IMG/VR virus record: IMGVR_UViG_3300027977_000008
Location: 107,944 to 171,943 of that record
Length of the DNA: 64,000 bases
Source of the DNA: a virus
Direction: 5' to 3' (one strand)
The translations under genes and the position numbers were made by a program. Positions 50,786-58,806 of this stretch are shown here, one piece after another; position 1 is the first letter of the stretch, and the number at the start of each line of letters is the position of its first letter. The notes under the pieces are model-generated. The model worked only from the letters and a program-made list of their open reading frames with translations, was not told the DNA's origin and made no database searches.

Positions 50786-50810
50786 CAATTTACCATGTCT
50801 ATCGTAAAAT
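50782..50810 (+). promoter_or_regulatory. Sigma70-type promoter
   Basis: TTGACA at 50782-50787 and TAAAAT at 50805-50810, 17 nt apart. A start near 50817 implies that the next gene begins at ATG 50837 rather than 50795. Confidence 0.68.
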
Positions 50811-50836
50811 CTAAGTTCAAATCAAGAGATTTCATC

Positions 50837-50983
50837 ATGCTGACTGAAAGAGATTTGAGATTACACGATGACTATGAAAACTTTGCCAAATATCTTGGCA
50901 TTGATTATGAAGACTACTATGAGACAGTAGTAGATTTTTTTGTACCAGAAGAAGATTTTGAGTATGTTGGCATCAGATGTTGA
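50837..50983 (+). CDS. 48-residue acidic protein
   Basis: An acidic protein (LTERDLRLHDDYENFAKYLG, then DFFVPEEDFEYVGI) of unknown function. ATG 50795 in the same frame would lie upstream of the predicted -10 box, so 50837 is chosen. Could be a DNA-mimic-like early protein by charge only; unproven. Confidence 0.6.
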   Translation: MLTERDLRLHDDYENFAKYLGIDYEDYYETVVDFFVPEEDFEYVGIRC

Positions 50984-51025
50984 CATTGGCGGTAAACTGA
51001 TAATTAATCCTTATCAATCAACCCC

Positions 51026-51066
51026 TTGACAACCCACGATTTTCGTGGTATGATTACTAAGTAATC
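51026..51066 (+). promoter_or_regulatory. Sigma70 promoter with hairpin spacer and palindromic start region
   Basis: TTGACA at 51026-51031 and TATGAT at 51049-51054, 17 nt apart, with an extended TGG before the -10. The spacer contains a CCACGA/TCGTGG inverted repeat. A palindrome GATTACT-A-AGTAATC covers 51052-51066, overlapping the -10 and the start region. It is a likely operator, as similar dyads occur at 59545 and 63240. Confidence 0.78.
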
Positions 51067-51126
51067 AAGGGAATGAGATGCGCCCTAAAGACACTCATTG
51101 TCAAACCACAACTTTACTTTTTTATC

Positions 51127-51351
51127 ATGACCGTTCTTAACATTGCTAACTCGACTGCTGTTGCTTCCGTGTCTTTTGGTGATAACAACGCTGTTGGCGT
51201 AAAGTTTACTTCAAACGATACTGAATACGGTTTTATCGCCAAGGATCAAACTCTTGTGCGTGAAGGTCTGGAAGGTGTTATTTCTGGTGGACAAAGTGTT
51301 GGCAAACTGATCGCTCAGTATCGCGCTGACGGTCAACTGCAAGCAGTCTGA
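51127..51351 (+). CDS. 74-residue early protein of unknown function
   Basis: A small beta-rich protein: NIANSTAVASVSFGDNNAVG, then TEYGFIAKDQTLVREGLEG. I recall similar short proteins in T4-like cyanophages. ATG 51127 is preferred over the upstream in-frame ATG 51073, which would add a hydrophobic leader lacking similarity to the rest. Driven by the promoter at 51026. Confidence 0.7.
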   Translation: MTVLNIANSTAVASVSFGDNNAVGVKFTSNDTEYGFIAKDQTLVREGLEGVISGGQSVGKLIAQYRADGQLQAV

Positions 51352-51398
51352 TTGTTTTAAAAAACTGAATATTTTGACAATCTGCTAAATCTTGCAAT

Positions 51399-51424
51399 AA
51401 CCACCCTCATAAAGGGTGGTTTTG
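51399..51424 (+). terminator. Rho-independent terminator
   Basis: AACCACCCT and AGGGTGGTT form a perfect 9-bp stem around CATAA, followed by TTT. Confidence 0.88.
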
Positions 51425-51480
51425 TAGTATATTGTTAAAGCAATAAATATCAAAATGCAATATTGAAGCAGAGTATAATA

Positions 51481-51738
51481 ATGAACATGAAAACATGCCC
51501 TAAATGTGGTGCTACATGGATCAACGATCAACACTACTGGTTAACTGGTAAACAAGGTGACCCACATGATCTTGCTGGGTTAGTATGTAATAACTGTGGT
51601 GATGATACTTGCATAAATCCTTGCAAAGGATCGACAAGTGGTGTAACATGGGAGAAACGATTAAAGGAATTAAATGAAGATTTCTTTGATAGATTGAAAG
51701 ACCTTACTGATGATGTGGAGTTGGATGGTGAAACTTGA
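51481..51738 (+). CDS. Zinc-ribbon-like protein
   Basis: An 85-residue protein with CPKC near residue 5 and CNNC near residue 41, plus CINPC, forming a likely zinc ribbon, then an acidic helix (KRLKELNEDFFDRLKDLTDD). ATG 51481 is preferred over upstream in-frame TTG. It overlaps the next gene by 14 nt. Possibly a transcription-related early protein; unproven. Confidence 0.7.
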   Translation: MNMKTCPKCGATWINDQHYWLTGKQGDPHDLAGLVCNNCGDDTCINPCKGSTSGVTWEKRLKELNEDFFDRLKDLTDDVELDGET

Positions 51739-51991
51739 ATTCAACTTTGTGAAACCTGGTGTTTTTGATTTACCCGAAATCTTCCAATGGGGATTTGAGA
51801 AGGAAGATAGTATCGAAATTCAATCACACTGGACAATGGCAAATCTTGCTGTGGAAATGGGTTTATTTCCATCACTTGGACAGGCAAAGAAGAATGGTTG
51901 GGGTGACCCAATACCAGAGGGTTTTACAGAAAAACGAAATCTTGGTAAAATGAAAAAAGCACTTTTTATTCACAATGGAGTTTTTGAATGA
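51725..51991 (+). CDS. 88-residue protein of unknown function
   Basis: A soluble protein with KPGVFDLPEIFQWGFEKEDS and a C-terminal KKALFIHNGVFE. ATG 51725 overlaps the zinc-ribbon gene; ATG 51710 is also possible. It shares 4 nt with the next gene. Unknown function. Confidence 0.65.
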   Translation: MVKLEFNFVKPGVFDLPEIFQWGFEKEDSIEIQSHWTMANLAVEMGLFPSLGQAKKNGWGDPIPEGFTEKRNLGKMKKALFIHNGVFE

Positions 51992-52218
51992 CGGAGAGGT
52001 CACAGGCACTTATGGATCAGATTTGGAACATTAGATACTCAAATCCTGATATGACAGAGGAACAACTATTATCAGCAGTATTGAAACTTGCCGCAGAAAA
52101 AGTTACATCTTATAATGCCCAGAATGATATGATAGTTCTGGATAAAAATGACTTATTACAACTTGCCGAGGAACTTAAAAGTGTTGAAATCACAACGACA
52201 AGCACAAAAACTTCTTGA
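51988..52218 (+). CDS. 76-residue helical protein
   Basis: A small helical protein (TEEQLLSAVLKLAAEKVTSY) of unknown function, coupled to the upstream gene through ATGA. Confidence 0.65.
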   Translation: MTERSQALMDQIWNIRYSNPDMTEEQLLSAVLKLAAEKVTSYNAQNDMIVLDKNDLLQLAEELKSVEITTTSTKTS

Positions 52219-52429
52219 TGCGGCACATCGTGTTGCTGATGGTGAAGTGCCTCTTAGGAAACTTATTCGTCTGGAACATAAAGACCCTATGAGTGCTCGT
52301 GTTCGTTATGAATATGGTGCAATTCTTCTTGCACTTGTAGAAGAATGTGCTTATAAGAAGGATGAATTGTATTTGGTAAATGTTCGTGATATACTGGATA
52401 TTATTGAGGTCTTAAATAATGGATGCTGA
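52181..52429 (+). CDS. 82-residue protein of unknown function
   Basis: GTG 52181 is chosen because GAGGAA lies 6-12 nt upstream, while the longer frame's ATG 52148 has none and would overlap the previous gene by 71 nt. The protein contains LLDAAHRVADGEVPLRKLIR and a helical tail. Overlaps the next gene by 11 nt. Confidence 0.6.
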   Translation: MLKSQRQAQKLLDAAHRVADGEVPLRKLIRLEHKDPMSARVRYEYGAILLALVEECAYKKDELYLVNVRDILDIIEVLNNGC

Positions 52430-52958
52430 TGAAAAAGTATTGAAGATTGGTATTGAATGTATGGAAAGATATGATGGGGCATTAAAACAACTTGCTGCCA
52501 TTGAGAGGGAAGAGTTAAAAGAAGAGTTGGAAGTATTGAAAAAGAAAAACTTCCAATCAGTTGCTATTGCTTGTATGGCAGAATACACCAGAGCATATGG
52601 TGAGATGCCAGAAGACGAGAGTTGGATGTTCCTGGAAGCAGAATACTATGGCACTGGTGAAGGACAAACTGTTTGTTTACAAATGACACAGGCAAATCCT
52701 CGTGGTGGTGATAATGGTGATTTTGATAGAACACTACCATACCCTGACAACTATAAAACACTCACCACTCAAGCATATCGTGCTGTCAGAGGGTTTCATA
52801 AATTGTTTGGAACTTTTTTCCTTCACGGATTGAGATTTCATACTCGTGAGGCATTCTTCACTAGATATGCAAATCAACTACCAGCAACATTAGTACAACT
52901 CAAAGACCAGCAATGCTTTCTTGAGTATCACTCAGAACTTTACTACAACTTTGCATAA
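52419..52958 (+). CDS. Hypothetical protein
   Basis: A 179-residue protein: an N-terminal coiled coil (AIEREELKEELEVLKKKNFQ) and a C-terminal mixed domain (PDNYKTLTTQAYRAVRGFHK). No catalytic motif recognised. The largest unknown protein between the CobS-like and phosphoesterase genes. Confidence 0.7.
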   Translation: MDADEKVLKIGIECMERYDGALKQLAAIEREELKEELEVLKKKNFQSVAIACMAEYTRAYGEMPEDESWMFLEAEYYGTGEGQTVCLQMTQANPRGGDNGDFDRTLPYPDNYKTLTTQAYRAVRGFHKLFGTFFLHGLRFHTREAFFTRYANQLPATLVQLKDQQCFLEYHSELYYNFA

Positions 52959-52967
52959 TAACAACAA

Positions 52968-53213
52968 ATGACTGATTACGAATATCAAAAAACACTAATG
53001 GTTGGTGCGATTATTGGTGCCTGTTTTACATTACTTGCTTTTTATATGATAAAACCATCCCCAGAAAATCACACAGTCACACCCGAAAAAGACTTTGCCA
53101 TCGTGTCTTCATACAAAGGGTGTGATGTCGTTCAGTGGTCTGAAAGGAACCAAGCAACTTATAAGTATTTCCTACACTGCAACAACACTCGTCCCGTATA
53201 CGAAACAAAATGA
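52968..53213 (+). CDS. Small single-span membrane protein
   Basis: An 81-residue protein with one transmembrane helix at residues about 10-30 (LMVGAIIGACFTLLAFYMI) and an outside or periplasmic tail with two cysteines (KGCDVV, FLHCNN). Function unknown. It overlaps the next gene (ATGA). Confidence 0.7.
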   Translation: MTDYEYQKTLMVGAIIGACFTLLAFYMIKPSPENHTVTPEKDFAIVSSYKGCDVVQWSERNQATYKYFLHCNNTRPVYETK

Positions 53214-53467
53214 AAAACTCTTTGATTATCTGCGACAAAAGAGAAGACTATGGGACGGATTGGTATGCCTCCATTATAAACATAAGAAAGTGGAGTTTAT
53301 TCCAAGTTTCTATTAGTTGGAACGATTACCCATCGTGGCCTTATTTACAAATCCGCAGTGGGTCTGGAGATGTATTGAATGTCTTATTCTGGGCCCATAA
53401 GTTTGGGTTGGACTTTGCTTTTATGAGTAGAACTTGGAACTGGACACGTTACGACAACTTAAAATGA
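53210..53467 (+). CDS. 85-residue Trp-rich protein
   Basis: A small protein rich in Trp and aromatic residues (YGTDWYASIINIRKWSLFQV, SWNDYPSWPYLQI). Unknown function. It is linked by ATGA overlaps to the membrane protein and the phosphoesterase. Confidence 0.65.
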   Translation: MKNSLIICDKREDYGTDWYASIINIRKWSLFQVSISWNDYPSWPYLQIRSGSGDVLNVLFWAHKFGLDFAFMSRTWNWTRYDNLK

Positions 53468-54288
53468 AAATCAAAGTTGTCTCTGATCTTCACCTAGAGA
53501 CGTGCGAATACGGTCATGGAGTTCCTGACCTTGGAGAAGGTGAAGTTCTTATTCTTGGTGGAGACATTCTCTGTGCCCGTCACTTTAAGAAGAATGGTAA
53601 TCTTAAGAAAGTTTATAATGATTTTTTAAAAAAATGTGTTGATAACTTTGATGAGGTTCTTTACATAAATGGTAATCATGAATTTTATGGGTATAATGTG
53701 GAGGGAACCTTTGATGTCCTAGCAGAGCATCTTCCAAAAGAAATCCATTACCTTGAGAATGACTTTGTAAAAATCAAGGACTGGGTATTTCTTGGAGCAA
53801 CTCTATGGACTGATTTTCGTAATGAGAATGCTCTGGAGATGATGGAAGCTTCCCAATGTATGAATGACTATAAGGTCATTCGTATTGGTTCTAACTATCG
53901 TAAGTTAAATCCTGATGATACTTTGGGGCTTCATAAGAAATCTAAACAGTTTCTTTTGGATACTCTACCGATGTTTAGTAATCAGAAGGTCTGGGTGCTC
54001 ACACATCATGCACCGTCGTATAGATCTGTTCATCCAAAATACAGAAATTCTGGTATTGCTAATGGTGCCTATGTGAGTAACCTCGATGATCTTATTTTTG
54101 ATAATCAAAACATAAAATACTTTTCACACGGACACACCCACGAAAGTATGGATTATATGATTGGTGGATGTAGAGTAATTTGTAATCCTCGTGGATATTA
54201 TCCAGCAGAAGTTAATCCAGAATTTGATCCAAACTTTGAAGTAGACACTTCTTGGCCTGGCACAAGACCTCCCCAAAACCCCCTGTGA
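53464..54288 (+). CDS. Calcineurin-like metallophosphoesterase
   Basis: A 274-residue enzyme with all metal-binding motifs of the family: VVSDLHLE (motif D-x-H), LGGDIL, YINGNHEFYGY, LTHHAPSY and SHGHTHESMDY. These proteins hydrolyse phosphoesters, such as cyclic nucleotides, nucleic acids or phosphoproteins, with two metal ions. The substrate is not predictable. ATG 53464 begins immediately before the first motif and overlaps the previous stop. Confidence 0.92.
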   Translation: MKIKVVSDLHLETCEYGHGVPDLGEGEVLILGGDILCARHFKKNGNLKKVYNDFLKKCVDNFDEVLYINGNHEFYGYNVEGTFDVLAEHLPKEIHYLENDFVKIKDWVFLGATLWTDFRNENALEMMEASQCMNDYKVIRIGSNYRKLNPDDTLGLHKKSKQFLLDTLPMFSNQKVWVLTHHAPSYRSVHPKYRNSGIANGAYVSNLDDLIFDNQNIKYFSHGHTHESMDYMIGGCRVICNPRGYYPAEVNPEFDPNFEVDTSWPGTRPPQNPL

Positions 54289-54322
54289 TGCCTTATAATA
54301 CACTCATACACACAAAAAACTT

Positions 54323-54610
54323 ATGAGATTTCGTAACATTGAGTTCCGTTGGAGCACATTAAACAACAAGTATGAACTCGTCAATTGGTATCCAAATCTT
54401 AATTGGGGGATAAATGAACCTGTAACTTATGATCAGAAAGAACACTGTTGTGTCGTTGCTTTCTTTGATAAAACCGAAGAGGGTTATGATATGAGAACTG
54501 TGGGGAGTAGGTTCTTTGAGAATAAAGATGCTTGGGTGGTAGGTAAGTATGGTCTGAATTTTCTAAATGCCATCTTTTATATTGAGAAGGATGAGGAGGA
54601 ACTAAAATGA
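54323..54610 (+). CDS. 95-residue protein of unknown function
   Basis: A soluble protein (RFRNIEFRWSTLNNKYELVN, VGKYGLNFLNAIFYIEKDEE). A TATAAT at 54294-54299 lies 23 nt upstream but no good -35 is visible. It overlaps the next gene by ATGA. Confidence 0.68.
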   Translation: MRFRNIEFRWSTLNNKYELVNWYPNLNWGINEPVTYDQKEHCCVVAFFDKTEEGYDMRTVGSRFFENKDAWVVGKYGLNFLNAIFYIEKDEEELK

Positions 54611-54789
54611 CCCCCAAATTCCGTGTTATACTAGAACAGGCACTTGAAGAAGGTATCCGTCGTGGGTATCGTCGTGCTTACAAACATAATGAGAACCCAA
54701 CTGAAGAAGCTATCTGTGAGCAGATAGAAGATTGTGTAATGGGTTCTCTGTATGAATACTTTGACTTTCCAGAGGAGCAACTCAAATGA
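54607..54789 (+). CDS. 60-residue helical protein
   Basis: A charged helical protein (RVILEQALEEGIRRGYRRAY, then EQIEDCVMGSLYEYFDFPEE) of unknown function; ATGA overlaps at both ends. Confidence 0.65.
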   Translation: MTPKFRVILEQALEEGIRRGYRRAYKHNENPTEEAICEQIEDCVMGSLYEYFDFPEEQLK

Positions 54790-54965
54790 CCACACTAGAC
54801 ACTACACAACTCTGCCTCACTGATAGACAAACATCTATCATTAATATTGCTCTCACCAATCTTTATGATGTGATTGCAATGGGAGGAGAAGGAAAAAAAA
54901 TGAGAGATGATATTATGGAACTCTCTAAATACATCCAAAAACAATATCAGTATTATCATGACTAA
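54786..54965 (+). CDS. 59-residue protein
   Basis: A short helical protein (SIINIALTNLYDVIAMGGEG, MRDDIMELSKYIQKQYQYYH) of unknown function. Start overlaps the previous stop (ATGA). Followed by a CTATT/AATAG hairpin at 54977-54990. Confidence 0.6.
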   Translation: MTTLDTTQLCLTDRQTSIINIALTNLYDVIAMGGEGKKMRDDIMELSKYIQKQYQYYHD

Positions 54966-54992
54966 ATCCTATTCTCTATTCGCAAATAGCAA

Positions 54993-55163
54993 ATGACTAT
55001 GAAACCACAAAAGTTCAAACACATCTCACGATGTATTGATGACCATGGAGTTCATTACTTGGATGCTCTTGATGAGTATGGACGGCACTGGTATGCTACA
55101 ATGCAACAGAAAGAAGAACCCTGGTTAGTTTACACTCAACAATGGACTCTGAAAACACACTGA
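54993..55163 (+). CDS. 56-residue protein
   Basis: A short protein with HISRCIDDHGVHYLDALDEY and HWYATMQQKEEPWLVY, reminiscent of small beta domains, but unassigned. Stop overlaps the next start (TGATG). Confidence 0.58.
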   Translation: MTMKPQKFKHISRCIDDHGVHYLDALDEYGRHWYATMQQKEEPWLVYTQQWTLKTH

Positions 55164-55345
55164 TGACTATATTGTATGAACATGGTGGTTATAAGATTAA
55201 AGAAATCTTTGACCCAGAAACTATGAGAGCATATTTCTGTGTTTATTGTATGATACCAACTCCAAGTATTATTGGTCCTCAATTTGAAACTCTTGACGAA
55301 GCAAACGATTGTGTTAGACGATGTATGAGAGATGTGTATTGGTGA
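55163..55345 (+). CDS. 60-residue protein
   Basis: A short alpha/beta protein (LYEHGGYKIKEIFDPETMRA, then FETLDEANDCVRRCMRD). ATG 55163 is chosen for its TGATG coupling to the upstream gene; ATG 55142 is in frame but overlaps more. Unknown function. Confidence 0.58.
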   Translation: MTILYEHGGYKIKEIFDPETMRAYFCVYCMIPTPSIIGPQFETLDEANDCVRRCMRDVYW

Positions 55346-55351
55346 AACAAA

Positions 55352-55528
55352 ATGACTGAAATAAATATCAAGGATTATACAGCAGAAGGCTCTTTGGTGT
55401 ATTATAGTATCAAAGTAGGTGACTGGGAGATAGATGACCATGCAACCACACTGGATGGTGCCTTCACACTTATCAAAAATCACCTCAAATGGGATTATAG
55501 AGAATATGAGAGGGATTTGGAAGTATGA
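55352..55528 (+). CDS. 58-residue protein
   Basis: A small protein (YTAEGSLVYYSIKVGDWEID, then HATTLDGAFTLIKNHL) of unknown function; it resembles short phage proteins that form a beta-beta-alpha unit. ATGA overlap to the next gene. Confidence 0.58.
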   Translation: MTEINIKDYTAEGSLVYYSIKVGDWEIDDHATTLDGAFTLIKNHLKWDYREYERDLEV

Positions 55529-55857
55529 AAAGAACCTGTAACTCTTGTAATAAGTCACAACCACTTAACAAAAAACATTTTCAAGTGGTTAAAATGTTTA
55601 AGAAAGGTTTCTCATTTATGTGTATTGACTGCGATGAGAAATCAAAGAAACCAAAGCCCAGAGATAAGAAGGAAGAAAAGTTTCTGCACGAGAAAGTAGA
55701 AGTTAAACTACAACATAAAGACATTGCTGAGATTGTTAATATTCTGGGATACTACAAGGGAGAGTTACAATCCACTCAAGATTATGATATACCCACTCAC
55801 GGCCTTGATAAACTGATCAAAAAACTTCAACACCAACTTGAAAAGCACACAAAATGA
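55525..55857 (+). CDS. Zinc-ribbon protein with charged tail
   Basis: A 110-residue protein. CNSC near residue 5 and CIDC near residue 33 form a four-Cys zinc ribbon, followed by a Lys/Glu-rich region and a C-terminal helix (KDIAEIVNILGYYKGELQST). Probably binds nucleic acid or protein; specific role unknown. ATGA overlaps on both sides. Confidence 0.68.
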   Translation: MKRTCNSCNKSQPLNKKHFQVVKMFKKGFSFMCIDCDEKSKKPKPRDKKEEKFLHEKVEVKLQHKDIAEIVNILGYYKGELQSTQDYDIPTHGLDKLIKKLQHQLEKHTK

Positions 55858-56102
55858 ACACCTTTGTTCATTATCTTCATGATGTATCAAATTGTAAGTG
55901 TAAGACACTTTGCCTAGGAAAGAAGTTTGTGGTAGAATTATTTCCTATTCGTCCTGACTTATATCACAAAGTCACAGGAACTCCCATAGACCCATTTTAT
56001 AATGATGATAATATTCCAGAGTTTCTTATATTTCTAATGGACAACTGGGACTTCGTGGATTATAGTTATTTTACACAAAACACTACATTTTTTCCAAAAT
56101 GA
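55854..56102 (+). CDS. 82-residue protein of unknown function
   Basis: A small soluble protein (HDVSNCKCKTLCLGKKFVVE, then NIPEFLIFLMDNWDFVDYSY). Contains a Cys-rich CKCKTLC segment. ATGA overlaps with both neighbours. Confidence 0.65.
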   Translation: MNTFVHYLHDVSNCKCKTLCLGKKFVVELFPIRPDLYHKVTGTPIDPFYNDDNIPEFLIFLMDNWDFVDYSYFTQNTTFFPK

Positions 56103-56404
56103 TAAACGCACTCAAAACTTGGGTTGATAATGCTTGGTGGTCTTGGGGTAATGCTATTCACTTTAGATTAGATAGATACGAAGACAACATAGATCGTTGT
56201 GCATTCTTTTACGAAATCAATATTGGATGGTACGATATGTATGACCAGGACGATATTGGTGATAGAGACCCTTGGAACTTATCGGGAAGAATTATGCATC
56301 TAAAGGTGCCACAAAAGGATTATGATGCTATAATGAAGGCACTTGACGAACCTCCCAAATATATTGAAGGACTTGCAAATCTTATGAAAAAGAAACTTCC
56401 ATGA
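56099..56404 (+). CDS. 101-residue Trp/Asp-rich protein
   Basis: A small acidic protein with VDNAWWSWGNAIHFRLDRYE and GWYDMYDQDDIGDRDPWNLS. Unknown function; ATGA overlaps at both ends. Confidence 0.65.
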   Translation: MINALKTWVDNAWWSWGNAIHFRLDRYEDNIDRCAFFYEINIGWYDMYDQDDIGDRDPWNLSGRIMHLKVPQKDYDAIMKALDEPPKYIEGLANLMKKKLP

Positions 56405-56757
56405 CTGACGAACAAATCAAACTACTACGACTTGCCATTCAAAGAGAGGTTGAATATGCAAGTATTGATGGTATGGAACATGGTGCCTGGGGATGGGCAG
56501 AAAAAGATGCAGATGTATCCTGGAAAAGTTTTCAGGAGAGTTTTAATCCCGTGGAAATCAACGGAATTAAAAATGAAAATGCCGAAGTTGCATTTGTGGA
56601 ATGGTTTACTGGAAATTATGGTAAATTCTCTTGCCGTTCTGAATGGTTCTATGGAGATTGTGAAGTAAAAGACGAAAAAATACGCAAAGACCTGTTATAT
56701 AATTGGGTCCGTTCCGCATATCTTAGTGGTTATGAACTGGGAGGAACTGACAAATGA
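56401..56757 (+). CDS. 118-residue protein of unknown function
   Basis: A soluble acidic protein (LAIQREVEYASIDGMEHGAW, then KDLLYNWVRSAYLSGYELGG). The last segment recurs in small phage proteins as a helical tail. ATGA overlaps with both neighbours. Confidence 0.65.
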   Translation: MTDEQIKLLRLAIQREVEYASIDGMEHGAWGWAEKDADVSWKSFQESFNPVEINGIKNENAEVAFVEWFTGNYGKFSCRSEWFYGDCEVKDEKIRKDLLYNWVRSAYLSGYELGGTDK

Positions 56758-56939
56758 AAATTGAAATCACACAAGACATTTCAGGAACAGGAGATTATCA
56801 CTGGATACTTTATACTGGGCCAGAACATATTGACGAATGCACTGGATACTGTTATACTTTGGGAGAATGCTTTGAAAAGATTGTGAGGTGGGAAACACTC
56901 AATGCACAGAAGTATTATGGAGGAACAACAAATGACTGA
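56754..56939 (+). CDS. 61-residue protein
   Basis: A short protein (DYHWILYTGPEHIDECTGYC, then YTLGECFEKIVRWETL) with three cysteines. Unknown function. ATGA coupling upstream, 8-nt overlap downstream. Confidence 0.6.
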   Translation: MKIEITQDISGTGDYHWILYTGPEHIDECTGYCYTLGECFEKIVRWETLNAQKYYGGTTND

Positions 56940-57663
56940 ACAAATCTCACTCAATCTTACAATTGAAGAACTTGAAATTATTGATAAGTATATTGAGTTA
57001 AATGATGATACAAGACAACTCTTTGATAAAATCCAGAAGGCTTATCCAAGATCACCAGTAGAAACAGCATATAAAAGAGTTTTTGGTGAGTATCCTCCAA
57101 CCGATCCAAGTGTTCATAATTTTGATGATAATCAGTGGTTTGCATTTCATAGGGGTTATAGTTGTGGATATGGGGATAGCTTAAAAAATGATAAAGAAGA
57201 GAAACTATTGTTAAAGAAAATTTTCCAAGAAGAAAGGGAAAGACAAGAAGAAAATGAAAGAATTGAAAGAAATCTTAAAACTTCTCTTCAAGAACTCTCA
57301 AATGGTGATGTGAGACCTATTGATGATGTTGTGAAAGAAGCAAAAAAAGAACTTGTTGAGAAACCAACAAAGAAGTTTCTGGATGTCCTGGATGATATTG
57401 CCTTTCCAGAGTGGGGGACTGTAGATAAACCAGAAGAGAAACAATCAAAAACCCTGACTGATATTTTATATCGTTGGTGGGATGATGTATTCACAACTCA
57501 TAGTGATTGGGATAAGGAAACTTGTGTTGAGGATTTGATAGACCAAGTAGAGCAATGGTTGCCTAAACAAAAATCTGCTAGTTCACAAAATGTTCTTGAT
57601 GATGCGGACATAGTAAAAGGTTTCAACGATTGTCTCAAAAAAATCAAGAGCAAACTACGATGA
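56932..57663 (+). CDS. Hypothetical charged protein
   Basis: A 243-residue protein starting TEQISLNLTIEELEIIDKYI. Central region (NQWFAFHRGYSCGYGDSLKN) and a long charged helix (LLLKKIFQEERERQEENERI) follow. ATG 56932 follows a GGAGG site at 56919; an upstream in-frame start at 56902 would lie inside the previous gene. Unknown function. Confidence 0.7.
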   Translation: MTEQISLNLTIEELEIIDKYIELNDDTRQLFDKIQKAYPRSPVETAYKRVFGEYPPTDPSVHNFDDNQWFAFHRGYSCGYGDSLKNDKEEKLLLKKIFQEERERQEENERIERNLKTSLQELSNGDVRPIDDVVKEAKKELVEKPTKKFLDVLDDIAFPEWGTVDKPEEKQSKTLTDILYRWWDDVFTTHSDWDKETCVEDLIDQVEQWLPKQKSASSQNVLDDADIVKGFNDCLKKIKSKLR

Positions 57664-58028
57664 CTTATTCAAGACCACTTTTAGGAACTGATACAAAGAA
57701 AATTAAACTTTCTTGGTTTGAGTACATTGTATTCTCTTGTCTTAAGCAAGGGTGGTATAATTGTTGGTACTCCTTTAAGAATTGGGGTGATTTGATGGGA
57801 AACTCATATCAGGATTATGCACTACTCAAAGATGATGACCCATTGGAGCAATGTACCTTATACTTTTGGGATAGTTTAGAAGATGAGATTTATCCTAAAT
57901 CCTTTTTGGAAAGTCTCTTACAGATGGTTGATGATATTGACACGGGCAAGGAAAAAGTTTATCCTATGGATGATGTAATGGCAAATCTAAAAACTTGGTT
58001 AGAAGAGGAAGATGATGAAGTTGAATAA
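57660..58028 (+). CDS. 122-residue acidic protein
   Basis: A soluble protein with FEYIVFSCLKQGWYNCWYSF and SFLESLLQMVDDIDTGKEKV and an acidic tail. ATG 57660 overlaps the previous stop (ATGA). The start of this frame 30 nt earlier is inside the previous gene and unlikely. Unknown. Confidence 0.65.
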   Translation: MTYSRPLLGTDTKKIKLSWFEYIVFSCLKQGWYNCWYSFKNWGDLMGNSYQDYALLKDDDPLEQCTLYFWDSLEDEIYPKSFLESLLQMVDDIDTGKEKVYPMDDVMANLKTWLEEEDDEVE

Positions 58029-58266
58029 TAACCCTGAATATCCACATTCAGAATTTCCTGTGCGTCTGGAACATATGGAAGGCAAGGACCAAATGGATAA
58101 AAAAGTCTGTTTCTTTCAAAGCCAAGAGCACTTGCAAAAATACCTGAATAATGCTAAACTTAAGGAGAACCAGTATCAGGCATACTACAGAGATAATGAT
58201 TTACAAACCACCAGTAGAAGTGCGAATGCAACAACTGGAAGACGAAAACGTGGGAATGACAAATGA
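58012..58266 (+). CDS. 84-residue protein of unknown function
   Basis: A small protein (NNNPEYPHSEFPVRLEHMEG, then LQKYLNNAKLKENQYQAYYR). AGAGGAAG just upstream is a good ribosome site. It overlaps the coiled-coil gene at 58196 by 71 nt, so the two frames cannot both use their full lengths unless this overlap is genuine. Confidence 0.5.
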   Translation: MMKLNNNPEYPHSEFPVRLEHMEGKDQMDKKVCFFQSQEHLQKYLNNAKLKENQYQAYYRDNDLQTTSRSANATTGRRKRGNDK

Positions 58267-58351
58267 ACTCTATGAACTTCAAATTGAGATTGATATGCTC
58301 AAAGAACGTATAAAAACTTTAGAAAACCTTGTAATCGGTGATGACAAATGA
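58196..58351 (+). CDS. 51-residue coiled-coil protein
   Basis: A heptad-patterned protein: RMQQLEDENVGMTNELYELQ, IEIDMLKERIKTLENLVIGD, a leucine-zipper-like dimerisation helix. ATG 58196 is chosen, though ATG 58226 is also possible. It is coupled to the next gene through ATGA. Could be a small regulator; unproven. Confidence 0.55.
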   Translation: MIYKPPVEVRMQQLEDENVGMTNELYELQIEIDMLKERIKTLENLVIGDDK

Positions 58352-58806
58352 CTGCTTATTTCAACCATGCAAAACATACACTTTCACAACTTCAAGCATT
58401 TTTGCACGATGCAATGAACGAAGAAAATCTCAGTGCTGAAGAAATCTATGATGTAATTATAGAAAATGTTGCATCAGATGTAGAACACTATCAGATGCAG
58501 TATCAAAAGTCAGAAAGACTTTTTAATTTACTGAAAGGTTATGTGAAACCTGAAGAAGAACCTGAAGAGTATGATTATGATGATATGATTGCTAAAGGGT
58601 ATTGGATGAATGCTGATGGGTTCTGGATGCCTCCAGAAAAAGAAGATAAGGTAATTCGGTGGTCATTACCAATAGAAGAAGCGGAAGATGGTGAATATTA
58701 CATTACTTTTCCAGAAGACTTATTAGAGGCATCAAAACTTGTTCCTGGTGATAATGTAGAGTGGGTGGATTTGACTGAAAATACTTATCTGTTGAGGAAA
58801 GTTTGA
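58348..58806 (+). CDS. Protein with AbrB/MazE-like C-terminal domain
   Basis: A 152-residue protein. The N-terminal half is helical (HTLSQLQAFLHDAMNEENLS). The C-terminal 45 residues (EYYITFPEDLLEASKLVPGD, then VEWVDLTENTYLLRKV) match the swapped-hairpin beta barrel of AbrB/MazE DNA-binding domains, normally seen at antitoxin N-termini. No toxin partner is evident nearby. I infer a transcriptional regulator. ATGA and TGATG overlaps link it to neighbours. Confidence 0.65.
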   Translation: MTAYFNHAKHTLSQLQAFLHDAMNEENLSAEEIYDVIIENVASDVEHYQMQYQKSERLFNLLKGYVKPEEEPEEYDYDDMIAKGYWMNADGFWMPPEKEDKVIRWSLPIEEAEDGEYYITFPEDLLEASKLVPGDNVEWVDLTENTYLLRKV

